Shown: in pieces, positions 43,611 through 52,457 of the stretch
How positions within the stretch are numbered: position 1 is the first letter of the stretch
Layout: each line of letters starts with the position of its first letter
Made by a program: the position numbers and the translations under genes
Assembly: GCA_965248495.1 (NCBI GenBank)
Contig: CBDFJL010000003.1
Location: 1,364,001 to 1,428,000 of the forward strand
DNA: 64,000 nucleotides
DNA from: CAUYXS01 sp965248495
Lineage (GTDB): Bacteria > Chloroflexota > Dehalococcoidia > Lucifugimonadales > Australimonadaceae
Direction of reading: 5' to 3'
The notes under the pieces: generated by a model
Database searches by the model: none
Told to the model about the DNA's origin: nothing
Seen by the model: the letters and a program-made list of their open reading frames with translations, nothing else

Positions 43611-43642
43611 CGATCTCGCTTGACTACCGCGAGCGTCCGCCG

Positions 43643-44635
43643 CTAGCCGGCCTCGACGGGTGCTTCCTTCTCGATTGGCGGCCAGTAGACCCAGCCGGAG
43701 CCGGTCGTGACCTTGCGGGCGGGCATGTAGTCGGTCCACTCGGCCTTGTGGCCGGCCTTGACCTCATCGACCGCACCGGCGACAACCGTCCAGCAGCGCA
43801 GCTCGCCTGTGCCGCCGACAAAGTTCTCGGAGCGGAAGGAGAACATGGCCTTGAGGTTATCGGCCTGGCCGGAGGTCAGCTGGTCCAAGAACCAGTTGTC
43901 CAGGGGCTCGTCCACCCAGCCCGTGCGGGGCCCACGCGGGTCGTGGGACATGCCACCCGAGCCGTAGATCGCGATGCGCTTGGATGAGCTCTCGCAGATA
44001 CGGGCGATGGCGCGGCCCAACTCAAGGCAGCGCTCGCCGTTCAGGATCGCGGGGGGGCCGTCGTCCACGTTGACGAAGACGAGCACGATCGGGATGTCCA
44101 TATCGGGCAGGAGATGGAGTCCGGGATTGCCCCAACCGTGAGGCACGCCTCGGTCCGGCTGCGACTGAGGGTTCATCTCCGTGATGATCGCCGCATCGAA
44201 GCCGTCCTTCACCAGACCGTTCAGGATGGCCTGGGACAACTCCTGGTCAACCTTCACGGGGTAGCGGAACCGCTCGTCGTAGGGGCTCGGGGTCGGGTCC
44301 ATGTCCTGCAGGCCCGTGTTGTGGACCGTGTCGACGTCGGGCCCGACGTAGACGGCGACGTTCGGAATGTTGGACCCGTCGAACCACTCACGCTGGTCGC
44401 CGATGACGGCAATGATCACGTCCGGGTTGAACTTGGTCAGCTCCTCCTTCAAGCGCGCGAAGTTCGCCTTGATGCGGGGGACCCGCTCAGCGATCACTTC
44501 TTCGGTCTCGAGCTCGGTCTCGGGCGGCTGCGGGTGACCGTCGTTCAGGCGCGCGTGCATCTTCTGCCACCCGGCATAGGTGGAAGAGAAGAGGCTGGGT
44601 GCGTGGGAAGATGCGAGGCCCATTCGAATTGGCAT
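43643..44635 (-). CDS. LigB-type (class III) extradiol ring-cleavage dioxygenase
   Basis: A 330-aa protein of the protocatechuate 4,5-dioxygenase beta (LigB) superfamily, which uses Fe(II) to open catechol rings next to the diol. It starts MPIRMGLASSHAPSLFSSTY (iron-site His). Further expected residues are in DVIIAVIGDQREWF, PVKVDQELSQAILNGL, and IAIYGSGGMSHDPRGPRTGW. A clearly related second copy is upstream at 44778-45707, likely a tandem paralogue pair. The ATG at 44635 has AGGAGGACGTC upstream. The exact substrate is unknown. Confidence 0.88.
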   Translation of the reverse strand: MPIRMGLASSHAPSLFSSTYAGWQKMHARLNDGHPQPPETELETEEVIAERVPRIKANFARLKEELTKFNPDVIIAVIGDQREWFDGSNIPNVAVYVGPDVDTVHNTGLQDMDPTPSPYDERFRYPVKVDQELSQAILNGLVKDGFDAAIITEMNPQSQPDRGVPHGWGNPGLHLLPDMDIPIVLVFVNVDDGPPAILNGERCLELGRAIARICESSSKRIAIYGSGGMSHDPRGPRTGWVDEPLDNWFLDQLTSGQADNLKAMFSFRSENFVGGTGELRCWTVVAGAVDEVKAGHKAEWTDYMPARKVTTGSGWVYWPPIEKEAPVEAG

Positions 44636-44777
44636 GACGTCCTCCTTATTACTTCGACTACTCGACCAGTCGTTGCAATCGTTGCTATCTGAATCGTCGG
44701 CCGGTCGTCGCCGGACGACGACGATCGATCACGATCGACGGCCATATTCTACTCCCGCCCTCCTGCCGCCTGCCACG

Positions 44778-45707
44778 CTAGGGTTTCCAGTAGGCGAAAG
44801 CGGTCCCGACCGTGGCGTGGTGGAAGCGGATGTAGTCCACGACGTTCGCCTTGGCGCCCAGACTCTCCATGGCCGCGCCGACGGCGATCCACTGGCGGAC
44901 CTCCGCGGTGGCCCCGCGCACGGTGTTGGAGTCGAGGTCCCAAATCGATGCCAGCTGCTCGGCTCGGCCCCGCCGCAGGCGGGAAAGCACCCAGTCGTCC
45001 AGGCGCTCGTCCACCCACCCCGCGAGGTATCCCTGTGGGTCGCCGGAGAGCCCGCCCACCGCGATCAGCGCGATGCGCTCGTCCCGCTCGCCCAGGACGC
45101 TGGCCATCGCGCGGCCCAGTGGTGGCATCCGGTGTCCGCTGATGGCGGGCTGGCGATGCGCGTTAATGAACACCGGGACCACGGGCGTGGCGAGACCGAC
45201 CAGTTTGCGTACCGGCTCGGTCAGTGCCTGGCCCGCGCCGTCTTCCGGCGAGCCCATCGGCTTGAAGAAGCGGCTGATGTTTACGTCGAAGCCCTCCTCA
45301 GTCAGCTCGTCCGCCAACCAGGCCGACACCACGGTGTGGCACGCCAGCGTGACCTGCTCGCCGTCGCTCGGCGCCTCACCGACCTCTGCATAGTGGGTCG
45401 TGCCCCATATCTCCTCACCCACGTAGACGCTGATCTGAGGGACCTGCGTGTCATTGAAGATGCGCCCCTTGTCCGACGACAACACGACCACCGTGTCGGG
45501 CTTGGCGGCGGCCAGCTGCTTTTTCAGCTCACCGAACCCGGCATCGATTCGCTTGGCGTAGTCGTCGAGCGTCTCGGCGGTTTCCGTCTCCGCGCGGTTC
45601 GGCTGCGGCACGTCCTTAATGAGCTGCCGATAGATGTCGTCCCAGCGCTCGCGCGGCCGATACAGAACGGGCGAGTTTGAGATGGCAGCGCCAAGAACGA
45701 CAGGCAT
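44778..45707 (-). CDS. LigB-type extradiol dioxygenase, second copy
   Basis: A 309-aa class III extradiol dioxygenase. It opens MPVVLGAAISNSPVLYRPRE; the family His that follows SS in the copy at 43643 is here replaced by Asn (ISNSP against SSHAP), so iron binding may be weakened. It retains DTVVVLSSDKGRIF, VTLACHTVVSAWLADELTEE and IALIAVGGLSGDPQGYLAGW. The histidine before DPRG in the other copy is Gly here. It may be a divergent or structural partner forming a heteromer with 43643-44635. The ATG 45707 has AAGGAGTCCCC upstream. Confidence 0.8.
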   Translation of the reverse strand: MPVVLGAAISNSPVLYRPRERWDDIYRQLIKDVPQPNRAETETAETLDDYAKRIDAGFGELKKQLAAAKPDTVVVLSSDKGRIFNDTQVPQISVYVGEEIWGTTHYAEVGEAPSDGEQVTLACHTVVSAWLADELTEEGFDVNISRFFKPMGSPEDGAGQALTEPVRKLVGLATPVVPVFINAHRQPAISGHRMPPLGRAMASVLGERDERIALIAVGGLSGDPQGYLAGWVDERLDDWVLSRLRRGRAEQLASIWDLDSNTVRGATAEVRQWIAVGAAMESLGAKANVVDYIRFHHATVGTAFAYWKP

Positions 45708-46012
45708 GGGGACTCCTTGTAGCGGGGGCGGTGGCCGAGGGCGCGACGGTATAGGCGCCGCTCCGGGGTGTCAACTTGGCCACCGCCCCACCCGGCCCTC
45801 GCCCGTCCATGAGGTCGCGAGCGGCGATTCCGGCCTCCACCTCGTAGCGTCCAGCCATACGTGACGCGCGCGCGTCTCTTAATAGGCTGGACAGAGGACG
45901 AAAAAGGCCGGACCCGACAGACGGACTTGTTGCCTCCCGTTCGGTGCGGAACGGGCCTCGGTTGCCGATGCGGATTGCTCATATCCTCCACGTTTCTGGC
46001 CCTTCGTCCGCG

Positions 46013-46040
46013 TTGACAAGCCGCCCTCGTTGGGTAGAAT
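46013..46040 (+). promoter_or_regulatory. Sigma-70-type promoter of the TRAP transporter operon
   Basis: TTGACA (46013-46018) and TAGAAT (46035-46040) with a 16-base spacer lie 88 bases upstream of the SBP start. This is the best consensus promoter in the window. The preceding part of the 420-base gene-free interval (45708-46012) shows no gene. Confidence 0.7.
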
Positions 46041-46127
46041 GCGGCCGACTGCGGCCTCCTCCAGAATGGACGCGGTCGAGTGAATTCAGGGCTGACTAGA
46101 TCAGAAACTGAGGGGAGGCTTCGAGCC

Positions 46128-47375
46128 ATGAGACGACCGATTGTGCTGCTTGCGATTGCAGCGGTCTTCGCGTTGGTGCTTGCCGCCTGTGGGGGCGACG
46201 ACCCGACGCCGACCACTGCGGCGCCGACTGCGACGTCCGCGCCGGTCGGCGGCGGTGACGGCCCTGGAATGACCGACATTCCTGAGGCGAACTTCCGGAT
46301 GCTTGCCCAGCAGGCGAGCTACGCCCCGTTCATCGAGGGTTGGCGGGAGATGGTCGACATCGGCACCGGTGGCCGCATCGACTTCACCCCGCAGGACGCG
46401 ACTGAGCAGGAGGCGGTGGACTTCATCAACCGGAACAAGAACCTGTACGACACCACCATCTTCCGGTTGAACGAGGACCACGTGCCGCTTTGGGACGTAG
46501 CCGAAGCCCGAGGCCTGAGTCCCTCGGAGGCTGCGGACCCCGTGGTCAACCTGAACTTCACGGGTGGCCAGGTCATCGACCCCCGCCCGATGAACCTGTG
46601 GATGTCTTTCCCGGCGGCGTGCATGAACTTCTACACGCTGGACCCGGACATCAAGACCATTGAGGACTTCGAGGGTAAGCGCGTTCTCATGGGCTCACCG
46701 GGTAACACCGTGCTGCCCGTGGCCCGCATCCTGACGAGGGCCGCAGGTCTCGAGGGCAAGTTCACCGAGATCATCGGTGGTGCCAAACCTGGGTTCGACG
46801 TCCTGGGCGACCGCGAGGTCGACGTCTCGGGTTCCGGCATCATCTTCGCGGGCCACCCGCTGGGTTCGACGACAGCGGCGGGCAACCAGCTGGCCCAGCT
46901 GACCGGCAGCTTCTTCAACGTCGGGATGTCGCTCGAGCTCATCGAGAAGGCGCAGGCGGAGAACAAGGACTGGACCGACAATGGCCTGCTCCCAGCGGTG
47001 AGGCTCTACAAGGGTGACCTCAGCCGTTCGGCCAAGGTTGACTACGACATCGTTCGTAGCGATGACGAGTTCTGTGTTGGTTCCATCACGGTGAACTTCC
47101 AGGTTAGCCCTGGCGCTGACGAGTCAGCCATCTACCACATCGGGCGCTCCATCGCGGAGAATCTGGACGTGGCGGACGACTTCTTCCCGTTCATCTCCCA
47201 GGTCTGGAAGGAGCGCCTGGCCCACACGTGGAACCCGCAGTCGTCCTTCCACCCCGGCATCCGCCGAGCGTGGGACGAGGCAGGGATCACGTACGGCATC
47301 GAGGGCATCCGCGAATGGGAAGCGTCCTTCGACCGCGAGGCGTTCATCACGGAGTTCGACGCAGCGAGCAGCTAG
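46128..47375 (+). CDS. TAXI family TRAP transporter solute-binding lipoprotein
   Basis: A 415-aa extracytoplasmic binding protein. A lipoprotein signal peptide (RRPIVLLAIAAVFALVLAAC, lipobox LAAC) is followed by a Thr/Pro/Ala-rich linker (TPTTAAPTATSAP). The mature domain contains IKTIEDFEGKRVLMGSPGN and VARILTRAAGL, typical of TAXI proteins, which feed fused TRAP permeases and often bind organic acids or glutamate-like ligands. ATG 46128 follows GGGGAGGC; an upstream ATG-like start at 46080 would spoil the signal peptide. A hairpin and the permease gene follow. Confidence 0.93.
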   Translation: MRRPIVLLAIAAVFALVLAACGGDDPTPTTAAPTATSAPVGGGDGPGMTDIPEANFRMLAQQASYAPFIEGWREMVDIGTGGRIDFTPQDATEQEAVDFINRNKNLYDTTIFRLNEDHVPLWDVAEARGLSPSEAADPVVNLNFTGGQVIDPRPMNLWMSFPAACMNFYTLDPDIKTIEDFEGKRVLMGSPGNTVLPVARILTRAAGLEGKFTEIIGGAKPGFDVLGDREVDVSGSGIIFAGHPLGSTTAAGNQLAQLTGSFFNVGMSLELIEKAQAENKDWTDNGLLPAVRLYKGDLSRSAKVDYDIVRSDDEFCVGSITVNFQVSPGADESAIYHIGRSIAENLDVADDFFPFISQVWKERLAHTWNPQSSFHPGIRRAWDEAGITYGIEGIREWEASFDREAFITEFDAASS

Positions 47376-47416
47376 CGCTCCCTGTTAGGGGACAGCTAGT
47401 TACAGCGAGTGGCTTA

Positions 47417-47453
47417 CATGCCGCCCGGTGGCGATCAACCACCGGGCGGCATG
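47417..47453 (+). terminator. Intra-operon hairpin between binding protein and permease
   Basis: A perfect 15-bp stem, CATGCCGCCCGGTGG / CCACCGGGCGGCATG, with a 7-base CGATCAA loop, 41 bases after the SBP stop. No T tract follows. Likely an attenuator or 3'-end stabiliser that gives more binding protein than permease. Confidence 0.75.
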
Positions 47454-47593
47454 CCCTGTTCGTGGCCGGTCCCAATGTGAACCGAACGCGGTAGGGTTGG
47501 CGGACGGAGTGCAATCCAGTCAGACCACTGGCACGTAACGTTCTACGAGACGCTCAGAAAGCCGGTGCTGGCACAGAGAGCGAGGGGAGTTGG

Positions 47594-49642
47594 ATGGAGG
47601 ACGAACTAGAGATCGCGGTCGATTCGTCCGCCTCCGATATGGGGGCGCCCGATCTCTCGCCCAAGACCCGGGGAGAGTTGGTCCTGGACATCATGTTCTG
47701 GATATCTCTGGGCATGATGGGCCTGCTCTACTTTGCGCAGTTCCGCACGCCGCTGTGGGACTCCTGGGACCCGCCGGGGTCCGGGTACGCCGCCGCACAC
47801 GTAGGGGCCGCGGGCGTCATGATGTCCCTGTGGTACATCAAGAAGAAGCGCCTGACCGTCCCCGCGTGGGTCATCGGCATCGGCATCTTGCTCGTCTTTG
47901 CCATCACGGGATGGTATTTCCAGCACAACGCGCTGGCTCTCCTGTTTCGCCCTTCTTACGGCACCAACCTCGACCTGATCATCGGCCTCTCGATGCTGGT
48001 CGCGGTCTTCTACCTGTCGTGGCTGTATTGGGGGCCGATCTTCCCTGGCCTTGGCCTCATGTTCTTCGCCTACCTTTTCGTCGCCGACAACCTGCCGGGA
48101 GCACTCGCAGGCCCGTCCCTTGACGTCCACAACATTCTGACCCGTGAGGTACAGCACGCCTTCTTCCAGATCACGGACCTGGCGGCGCGGTTCCTGTGGA
48201 TGCTGGTCTTCTGGGGCCTGCTCATGGGTGAGTTAGGCGGTGGCGTGGCCCTCATGGGCCTCGCGCGTAAATTATCGGGTGGGATAGCAGGTGGCCCCGC
48301 GATGGGCTCGCTGCTGTCCAGCGCGCTGGCCGGGTCGTTCGTCGGTGGAGGCGCGAGCAACGTTGCCATCACCGGCCCCGTGACCATCCCCGGCATGAAG
48401 TCAGCCGGCTACCTGCCGGAGGAGGCCGCTTCCGTCGAGGCGATGGCCTCCAACGCATCTTCCATCACCCCGCCGATCCTTGGCGCCGTCGCCTTCATCA
48501 TGTCCGACCTCCTCGGCGTGTCCTACGTCGAGATCATCATCATGTCTATGGTTCCGGCCGGGCTGTGGTTCCTCGCCGTGGGGACCTGGATTCTGACCCA
48601 CGGCCAGACCAATAGGCATCGCATCAAGGCGATGGACGCCCAGGTGGGTGCTTCGGGCAAACCGCTTCCCTGGCACATGTACGTCCGGTCTTCGATGCTT
48701 ATGGCCATCCCGGTCACGGCCATCGTGATGCTGGTCATAAACGGCTACACGCTGAAGTTCGGTGCCTTCTGGGCCTTCCTGCTGACCATGGCCCTCGCGC
48801 TCGTCCTACGGGTCGAGACGCGGCCGAAGGTCTGGGCGAACGCATTCCGCAACGCCGGCATGTACGCCAGCTCCATCACGATCATCATCGTCATCGTCGC
48901 CCTCATCTCTGACACCTTGGTCTTTACCGCTCTCGGCGGCCGGCTCGGTGGCGTGATCGAGGACGTTTCGGGTGGACACCTGATCATCGCGGCGGCCATC
49001 ATGGTCTTCGCGGGTGTGATCCTGGGTGGGCCGCTACCGGCGTTGCCCGTCTACTTCATCATGATCATCACCTTCGCGCCGGTGCTCGCGCGCATGGGAG
49101 TGCCGGTGGTGGCGACCCACTACGTGGCATTCTATATGGGGGCCTTGGGGTCGATCACATTCCCAGTGGCCGCCAGCTGCCTGGTCGCTGCCGCGGTCGC
49201 GAACACGAAGTACTGGCCGACCGCGGTCATGACGTTCAAGGTGTCGTGGCCGTTGTGGATCTACCCAATCCTCTTCGCCCTGGCTCCCGAGCTGCTGCTC
49301 CAGAGTGAGAGCTCGTTCGCCCACACCTGGTTCGTGATCGGGACCGCCGCCGTGGTCATGATCGGCGTGCAGTCGGCCACCGGCGGCTGGCTCTTGCGTC
49401 CGCTGCCGAGGCTGTACAAGGTCATCCTCTACTTGAACTTCGGCGTGCTGATAGCTGCGATGCTGCCCGAGGATGAGAGCGCCCCGCTCATGCTGTTGGC
49501 GATCGCGGTTGTCGTCGCGGTTGTGGTTGCCGTGCGCATAACCGTGAAGGAGGGCGTAGCCGCTACGCCCTCGCCCGCGGTGGCTGGCGGGGCGGGTGGC
49601 GCGGGTGCGCTGACGTCCGACCCGACGACGCCGACGGAGTAG
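47594..49642 (+). CDS. TRAP transporter fused permease (DctQ-DctM fusion, TAXI type)
   Basis: A 682-aa integral membrane protein combining the small 4-helix DctQ-like part (about residues 30-190) and the 12-helix DctM-like part. DctM-type signatures are GGGASNVAITGPVTIPGMKS, then GYLPEEAASVEAMASNASSI and TPPILGAVAFIM. It imports the ligand delivered by the upstream TAXI protein using an ion gradient. The ATG at 47594 has GAGGGGAGTTGG upstream. The next gene begins directly after its stop. Confidence 0.94.
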   Translation: MEDELEIAVDSSASDMGAPDLSPKTRGELVLDIMFWISLGMMGLLYFAQFRTPLWDSWDPPGSGYAAAHVGAAGVMMSLWYIKKKRLTVPAWVIGIGILLVFAITGWYFQHNALALLFRPSYGTNLDLIIGLSMLVAVFYLSWLYWGPIFPGLGLMFFAYLFVADNLPGALAGPSLDVHNILTREVQHAFFQITDLAARFLWMLVFWGLLMGELGGGVALMGLARKLSGGIAGGPAMGSLLSSALAGSFVGGGASNVAITGPVTIPGMKSAGYLPEEAASVEAMASNASSITPPILGAVAFIMSDLLGVSYVEIIIMSMVPAGLWFLAVGTWILTHGQTNRHRIKAMDAQVGASGKPLPWHMYVRSSMLMAIPVTAIVMLVINGYTLKFGAFWAFLLTMALALVLRVETRPKVWANAFRNAGMYASSITIIIVIVALISDTLVFTALGGRLGGVIEDVSGGHLIIAAAIMVFAGVILGGPLPALPVYFIMIITFAPVLARMGVPVVATHYVAFYMGALGSITFPVAASCLVAAAVANTKYWPTAVMTFKVSWPLWIYPILFALAPELLLQSESSFAHTWFVIGTAAVVMIGVQSATGGWLLRPLPRLYKVILYLNFGVLIAAMLPEDESAPLMLLAIAVVVAVVVAVRITVKEGVAATPSPAVAGGAGGAGALTSDPTTPTE

Positions 49643-49942
49643 ATGATCGGGACACCGGCACCGGGCAAGACCGAGGACCTGGAATCTCGGCGCCAGCAGG
49701 CCCTGTCGCTGATGACGCTGGGTGCCATCCTCGTCGCCATGGCTGCCATCGTGGCGATCATTTGGTGGGTCGTCGTACTGAGCCCCATCGGCTTCGGCCG
49801 CGCCTTCGAGCACACCATCGGCGGCGACGATATGAAGACCAAGGTCAGCGGTGTCTTCATCATCGCCATCGGACTCTCCCTCGCAGGCGCCATAGGCTCC
49901 GGGGGCTTCGGCCTGTGGAAATACTGGCGCCTCCCCGGCTGA
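49643..49942 (+). CDS. Small two-helix membrane protein in TRAP operon
   Basis: A 99-aa protein that I do not recognise. It has two predicted membrane helices (ILVAMAAIVAIIWWVVVLSP and VFIIAIGLSLAGAIGSGGFG) and a short charged N-terminus. Its ATG immediately follows the permease TAG with no gap, so it is translated with the permease, and it may be an accessory subunit. No enzymatic motif is seen. Confidence 0.72.
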   Translation: MIGTPAPGKTEDLESRRQQALSLMTLGAILVAMAAIVAIIWWVVVLSPIGFGRAFEHTIGGDDMKTKVSGVFIIAIGLSLAGAIGSGGFGLWKYWRLPG

Positions 49943-50037
49943 GTTACTTCAAGCGGACTGGGTGTATGGGCAACGAATCTGCGGTACACTGACCGTCACT
50001 CCAAGGCGGTCCGGGGCGGCAAAACGGAGGTTCAGAC

Positions 50038-51426
50038 GTGGCTGAAAAGCCAAATGGTCATGAACGCGAATACGACGATCGCGTGACACCCTTCACGGGG
50101 AAGGACGCATCGGACGTTCGTAGCGAAGGGCCGGACGAAGCCGACCACGACGCCCAAGCCACGGTGCAACGGGACCTCTCCTCCAAGCGGCGCACGGGCC
50201 TCGCTTTCGGCCCCACGTACGAGCAGGCGGCTCTAGGCTTGCCCAACTACTGGTATCCGGTCATGTTCTCGGCACAGCTGGGCAAGCGGCCCAAGCCGTA
50301 CACGTTGCTGGGACAGAACCTCATGTTCGTGCGCCGGCAGAACAGGGCATATGCGCTCGAGAACCGCTGCCCGCACCGCGGCATTCCGTTGCACCAAGGT
50401 AAGTTCGAGTTCGAGGGCACTATCAGCTGTACCTACCACGGCTGGACCTTCGATCTAGCCACCGGCGAGATGATCGCCGCGCTCCCCGACGGCCCCGACT
50501 CACCCATGCCCTACCGCTCTGTGTGCTCCGTCAGGGCGTACTCGGTGGAGGAGCGCGCCGGCGTCGTCTGGGTCTGGATGGGCGAGACTGCGCCCATGGT
50601 CCCCGTCGAGGACGACATCCCCGAGGAGCTGCTCCGCGACGATGTCGTGATGATGGGCTGGATCCACCCCCGGTATGGCAACTGGCGCTTCGGCGTCGAG
50701 AACGCCATCGACGAAGGCCACGCGCGCTTCCTCCACAAGGACTCCATCCAAGGGCGCTGGCGCCAGTCGCCGGCGTGGACGGACGTTAAGGTCGTCGAAA
50801 CACCCGACAAGAAGTGGATCTACCGGCGGGTCGATTGGAGCCAGACCTACGCGTATTACCCGGGTCTCGGTGTGTGGCCCAGGAAGCACTTCTGGCGCAA
50901 AGAGCGCGAGAAGGACAAGCGGACCATGAGGGCGCGCGCCAAGCACGCCATCGGCAACGTCCCCGAGGGCGCGCGACCCGGCTCGACCCGGCTCCCAGCC
51001 ACGTTCCGCCCGATCGGCTGGCCATACCCCATGGTCGTCAGCTACGAGTTCCACGTGCCCATCGACAAGGAGAACGAGCTCTATCACCAGTACATGGTGC
51101 GTTTCACCAGGAACCCCATCGTCAAACTCGTCTTCAAGCTGAAGTACTTGCTGTGGCACCGCTGGGTCGGTGAGTGGCGCTTCAACAGCCAGGACGGCTC
51201 CATGGTCGCGTCGATGACGGCCAACATGAAGACGGAGCGGTTGATGAAGACCGACGCCTCTATCACCGGCTGGCGCAAGATGGTCGAACGCCAGGCCCGT
51301 GGCCAGGTGGACGAGTGGCGCTCCATCGGTGTCGAGCACACCGCCGACCTCGATCTCGCCTTTAAAGGCGCGGCCGTCGTGGCGGCGGACGACCCATCGT
51401 TGGACCAAAGCGACCTCGGCTCCTAA
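50038..51426 (+). CDS. Rieske [2Fe-2S] oxygenase, large subunit
   Basis: A 462-aa oxygenase. The Rieske motif is CPHRGIPLHQGKFEFEG ... SCTYHGWTFDLATGE (CxH...CxxH). The mononuclear iron site is ENAIDEGHARFLHKDSIQG. It starts with GTG at 50038 and lies 95 bases after the small membrane protein, possibly in the same transcript as the TRAP genes, so the imported compound may be its substrate. A strong terminator follows. Confidence 0.92.
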   Translation: MAEKPNGHEREYDDRVTPFTGKDASDVRSEGPDEADHDAQATVQRDLSSKRRTGLAFGPTYEQAALGLPNYWYPVMFSAQLGKRPKPYTLLGQNLMFVRRQNRAYALENRCPHRGIPLHQGKFEFEGTISCTYHGWTFDLATGEMIAALPDGPDSPMPYRSVCSVRAYSVEERAGVVWVWMGETAPMVPVEDDIPEELLRDDVVMMGWIHPRYGNWRFGVENAIDEGHARFLHKDSIQGRWRQSPAWTDVKVVETPDKKWIYRRVDWSQTYAYYPGLGVWPRKHFWRKEREKDKRTMRARAKHAIGNVPEGARPGSTRLPATFRPIGWPYPMVVSYEFHVPIDKENELYHQYMVRFTRNPIVKLVFKLKYLLWHRWVGEWRFNSQDGSMVASMTANMKTERLMKTDASITGWRKMVERQARGQVDEWRSIGVEHTADLDLAFKGAAVVAADDPSLDQSDLGS

Positions 51427-51451
51427 GTCAGCCAAAGCATCGAGACCAAGA

Positions 51452-51477
51452 AGAGGCCCCGCCTGAGCGGGGCCTCT
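51452..51477. terminator. Terminator after the Rieske gene at 50038
   Basis: An 11-bp perfect stem, AGAGGCCCCGC / GCGGGGCCTCT, with a CTGA loop, starts 25 bases after the stop. It ends in CTCTCTC rather than a T run. Confidence 0.85.
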
Positions 51478-51489
51478 CTCGTGCGTGAG

Positions 51490-51708
51490 CCCGCGCCTAG
51501 ACCGCCGAGCGCTCGCTATGGACGGCAGGAACAGCAGCATGACCATGGCTAATACGGCGATCGATGCGGTGATCCAAATCGCCAGGTCGTAAGACCCGCG
51601 AGCGTCGAACACGATGCCTATGACCAGTGGCCCGGCAACGCCGGATGCCAGCGTCGCGCCGTTCAGCATCCCTATCGCCGCGCGAAGGCTTCGCATGCCT
51701 TCTTTGGC
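51490..51708 (-). pseudogene. MFS transporter C-terminal remnant
   Basis: About 70 codons in one minus-strand frame read AKEGMRSLRAAIGMLNGATL, ASGVAGPLVIGIVFDARGSY, and DLAIWITASIAVLAMVMLLF, the last two helices of a major facilitator. Upstream the frame meets TGA at about 51708, and the rest of the gene is absent. Downstream it runs into the terminator without a proper end. A remnant left by deletion. Confidence 0.6.
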
Positions 51709-51799
51709 CGGTCAAGGCGATGACCCGTCGCGCGTCATTGCAAGCACCTGCGATTCTTGCTACAACTGCACCGTGGCGGGCAGGTAAAGGAGGCAGCGC

Positions 51800-52354
51800 A
51801 TGAAATTCACCATCGGCCAGGGGATGAACCGGGACCCGGAGCATCGGGGCCCGAAGGGCGTCTCGGCGCTCGGTCTTTCCGCCGACATCGTCAACTGGCC
51901 ACAGACCATCGCTCAGTGGTGGGGCATGGCGTTCCTGCTGGCCTTCTTCGCGCTGCCGTGGGGTATCTGGGGCGCGCTGTTCGACGACACACGCCTCGGC
52001 GGCGGCGTCATGGTCGCGGCCTACTTCGTCGTATCGACGCTCTTCGGTTTGATGGGGTGGGCGCTGCGCAACGCCCGCAGCGAGGACTTCGCCCAGCTGA
52101 CTCTGTCCATGCTCGTGGGCGCCCTGGGCCTAGCCGGCACCATCTGGCTGGGCATCTACCGCACGTTCGGCGACGGCCAATGGTTCGCGGGCATCGTGGT
52201 GGCCGCCATCAGCCTGATTTTGATAAACCAGGTGTTCCGTTCCTGGCAGACGATGCTGGTGCTGGGCCTGTTCACGGAGCAGAAGCGGCTGCTGACCCCG
52301 CCGGCGGAGTTCGCCGAGCAGGTGAGCCAGTACCGGCGGCAGCGCACCTCGTAG
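51800..52354 (+). CDS. Four-helix membrane protein, unknown function
   Basis: A 184-aa protein with four hydrophobic segments (GMAFLLAFFALPWGIWGALF, VMVAAYFVVSTLFGLMGWAL, LTLSMLVGALGLAGTIWLGI, WFAGIVVAAISLILINQVF) and a short cytoplasmic tail with basic residues (YRRQRTS). The ATG 51800 has GTAAAGGAGGCAGCGC upstream. It stands alone, bounded by hairpins at 51452 and 52381. I do not recognise the family. Confidence 0.75.
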   Translation: MKFTIGQGMNRDPEHRGPKGVSALGLSADIVNWPQTIAQWWGMAFLLAFFALPWGIWGALFDDTRLGGGVMVAAYFVVSTLFGLMGWALRNARSEDFAQLTLSMLVGALGLAGTIWLGIYRTFGDGQWFAGIVVAAISLILINQVFRSWQTMLVLGLFTEQKRLLTPPAEFAEQVSQYRRQRTS

Positions 52355-52380
52355 CCGACCGGCAAGCGCAAGCAAACGAG

Positions 52381-52408
52381 AAGAGCCCCCGCCATGGCGG
52401 GGGCTCTT
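52381..52408. terminator. Bidirectional terminator
   Basis: A perfect 13-bp stem, AAGAGCCCCCGCC / GGCGGGGGCTCTT, starts 26 bases after 51800-52354 and lies downstream of the convergent M20 gene. It ends in a short TTTC. Confidence 0.9.
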
Positions 52409-52427
52409 TCATCTTGTCGTTGAAGGC

Positions 52428-52455
52428 GCCCTTCGACTGGCTCAGGACGAACGGA
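52428..52455. repeat. Interspersed 'CCCTTCGACTGGCTCAGGAC' repeat
   Basis: GCCCTTCGACTGGCTCAGGA, then CGAACGGAC, abuts the stop of the M20 gene. Third copy of the family seen at 338 and 40428. This copy has the GACGAACGG ending rather than GACAGGCT. Confidence 0.55.
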
Positions 52456-52457
52456 CT

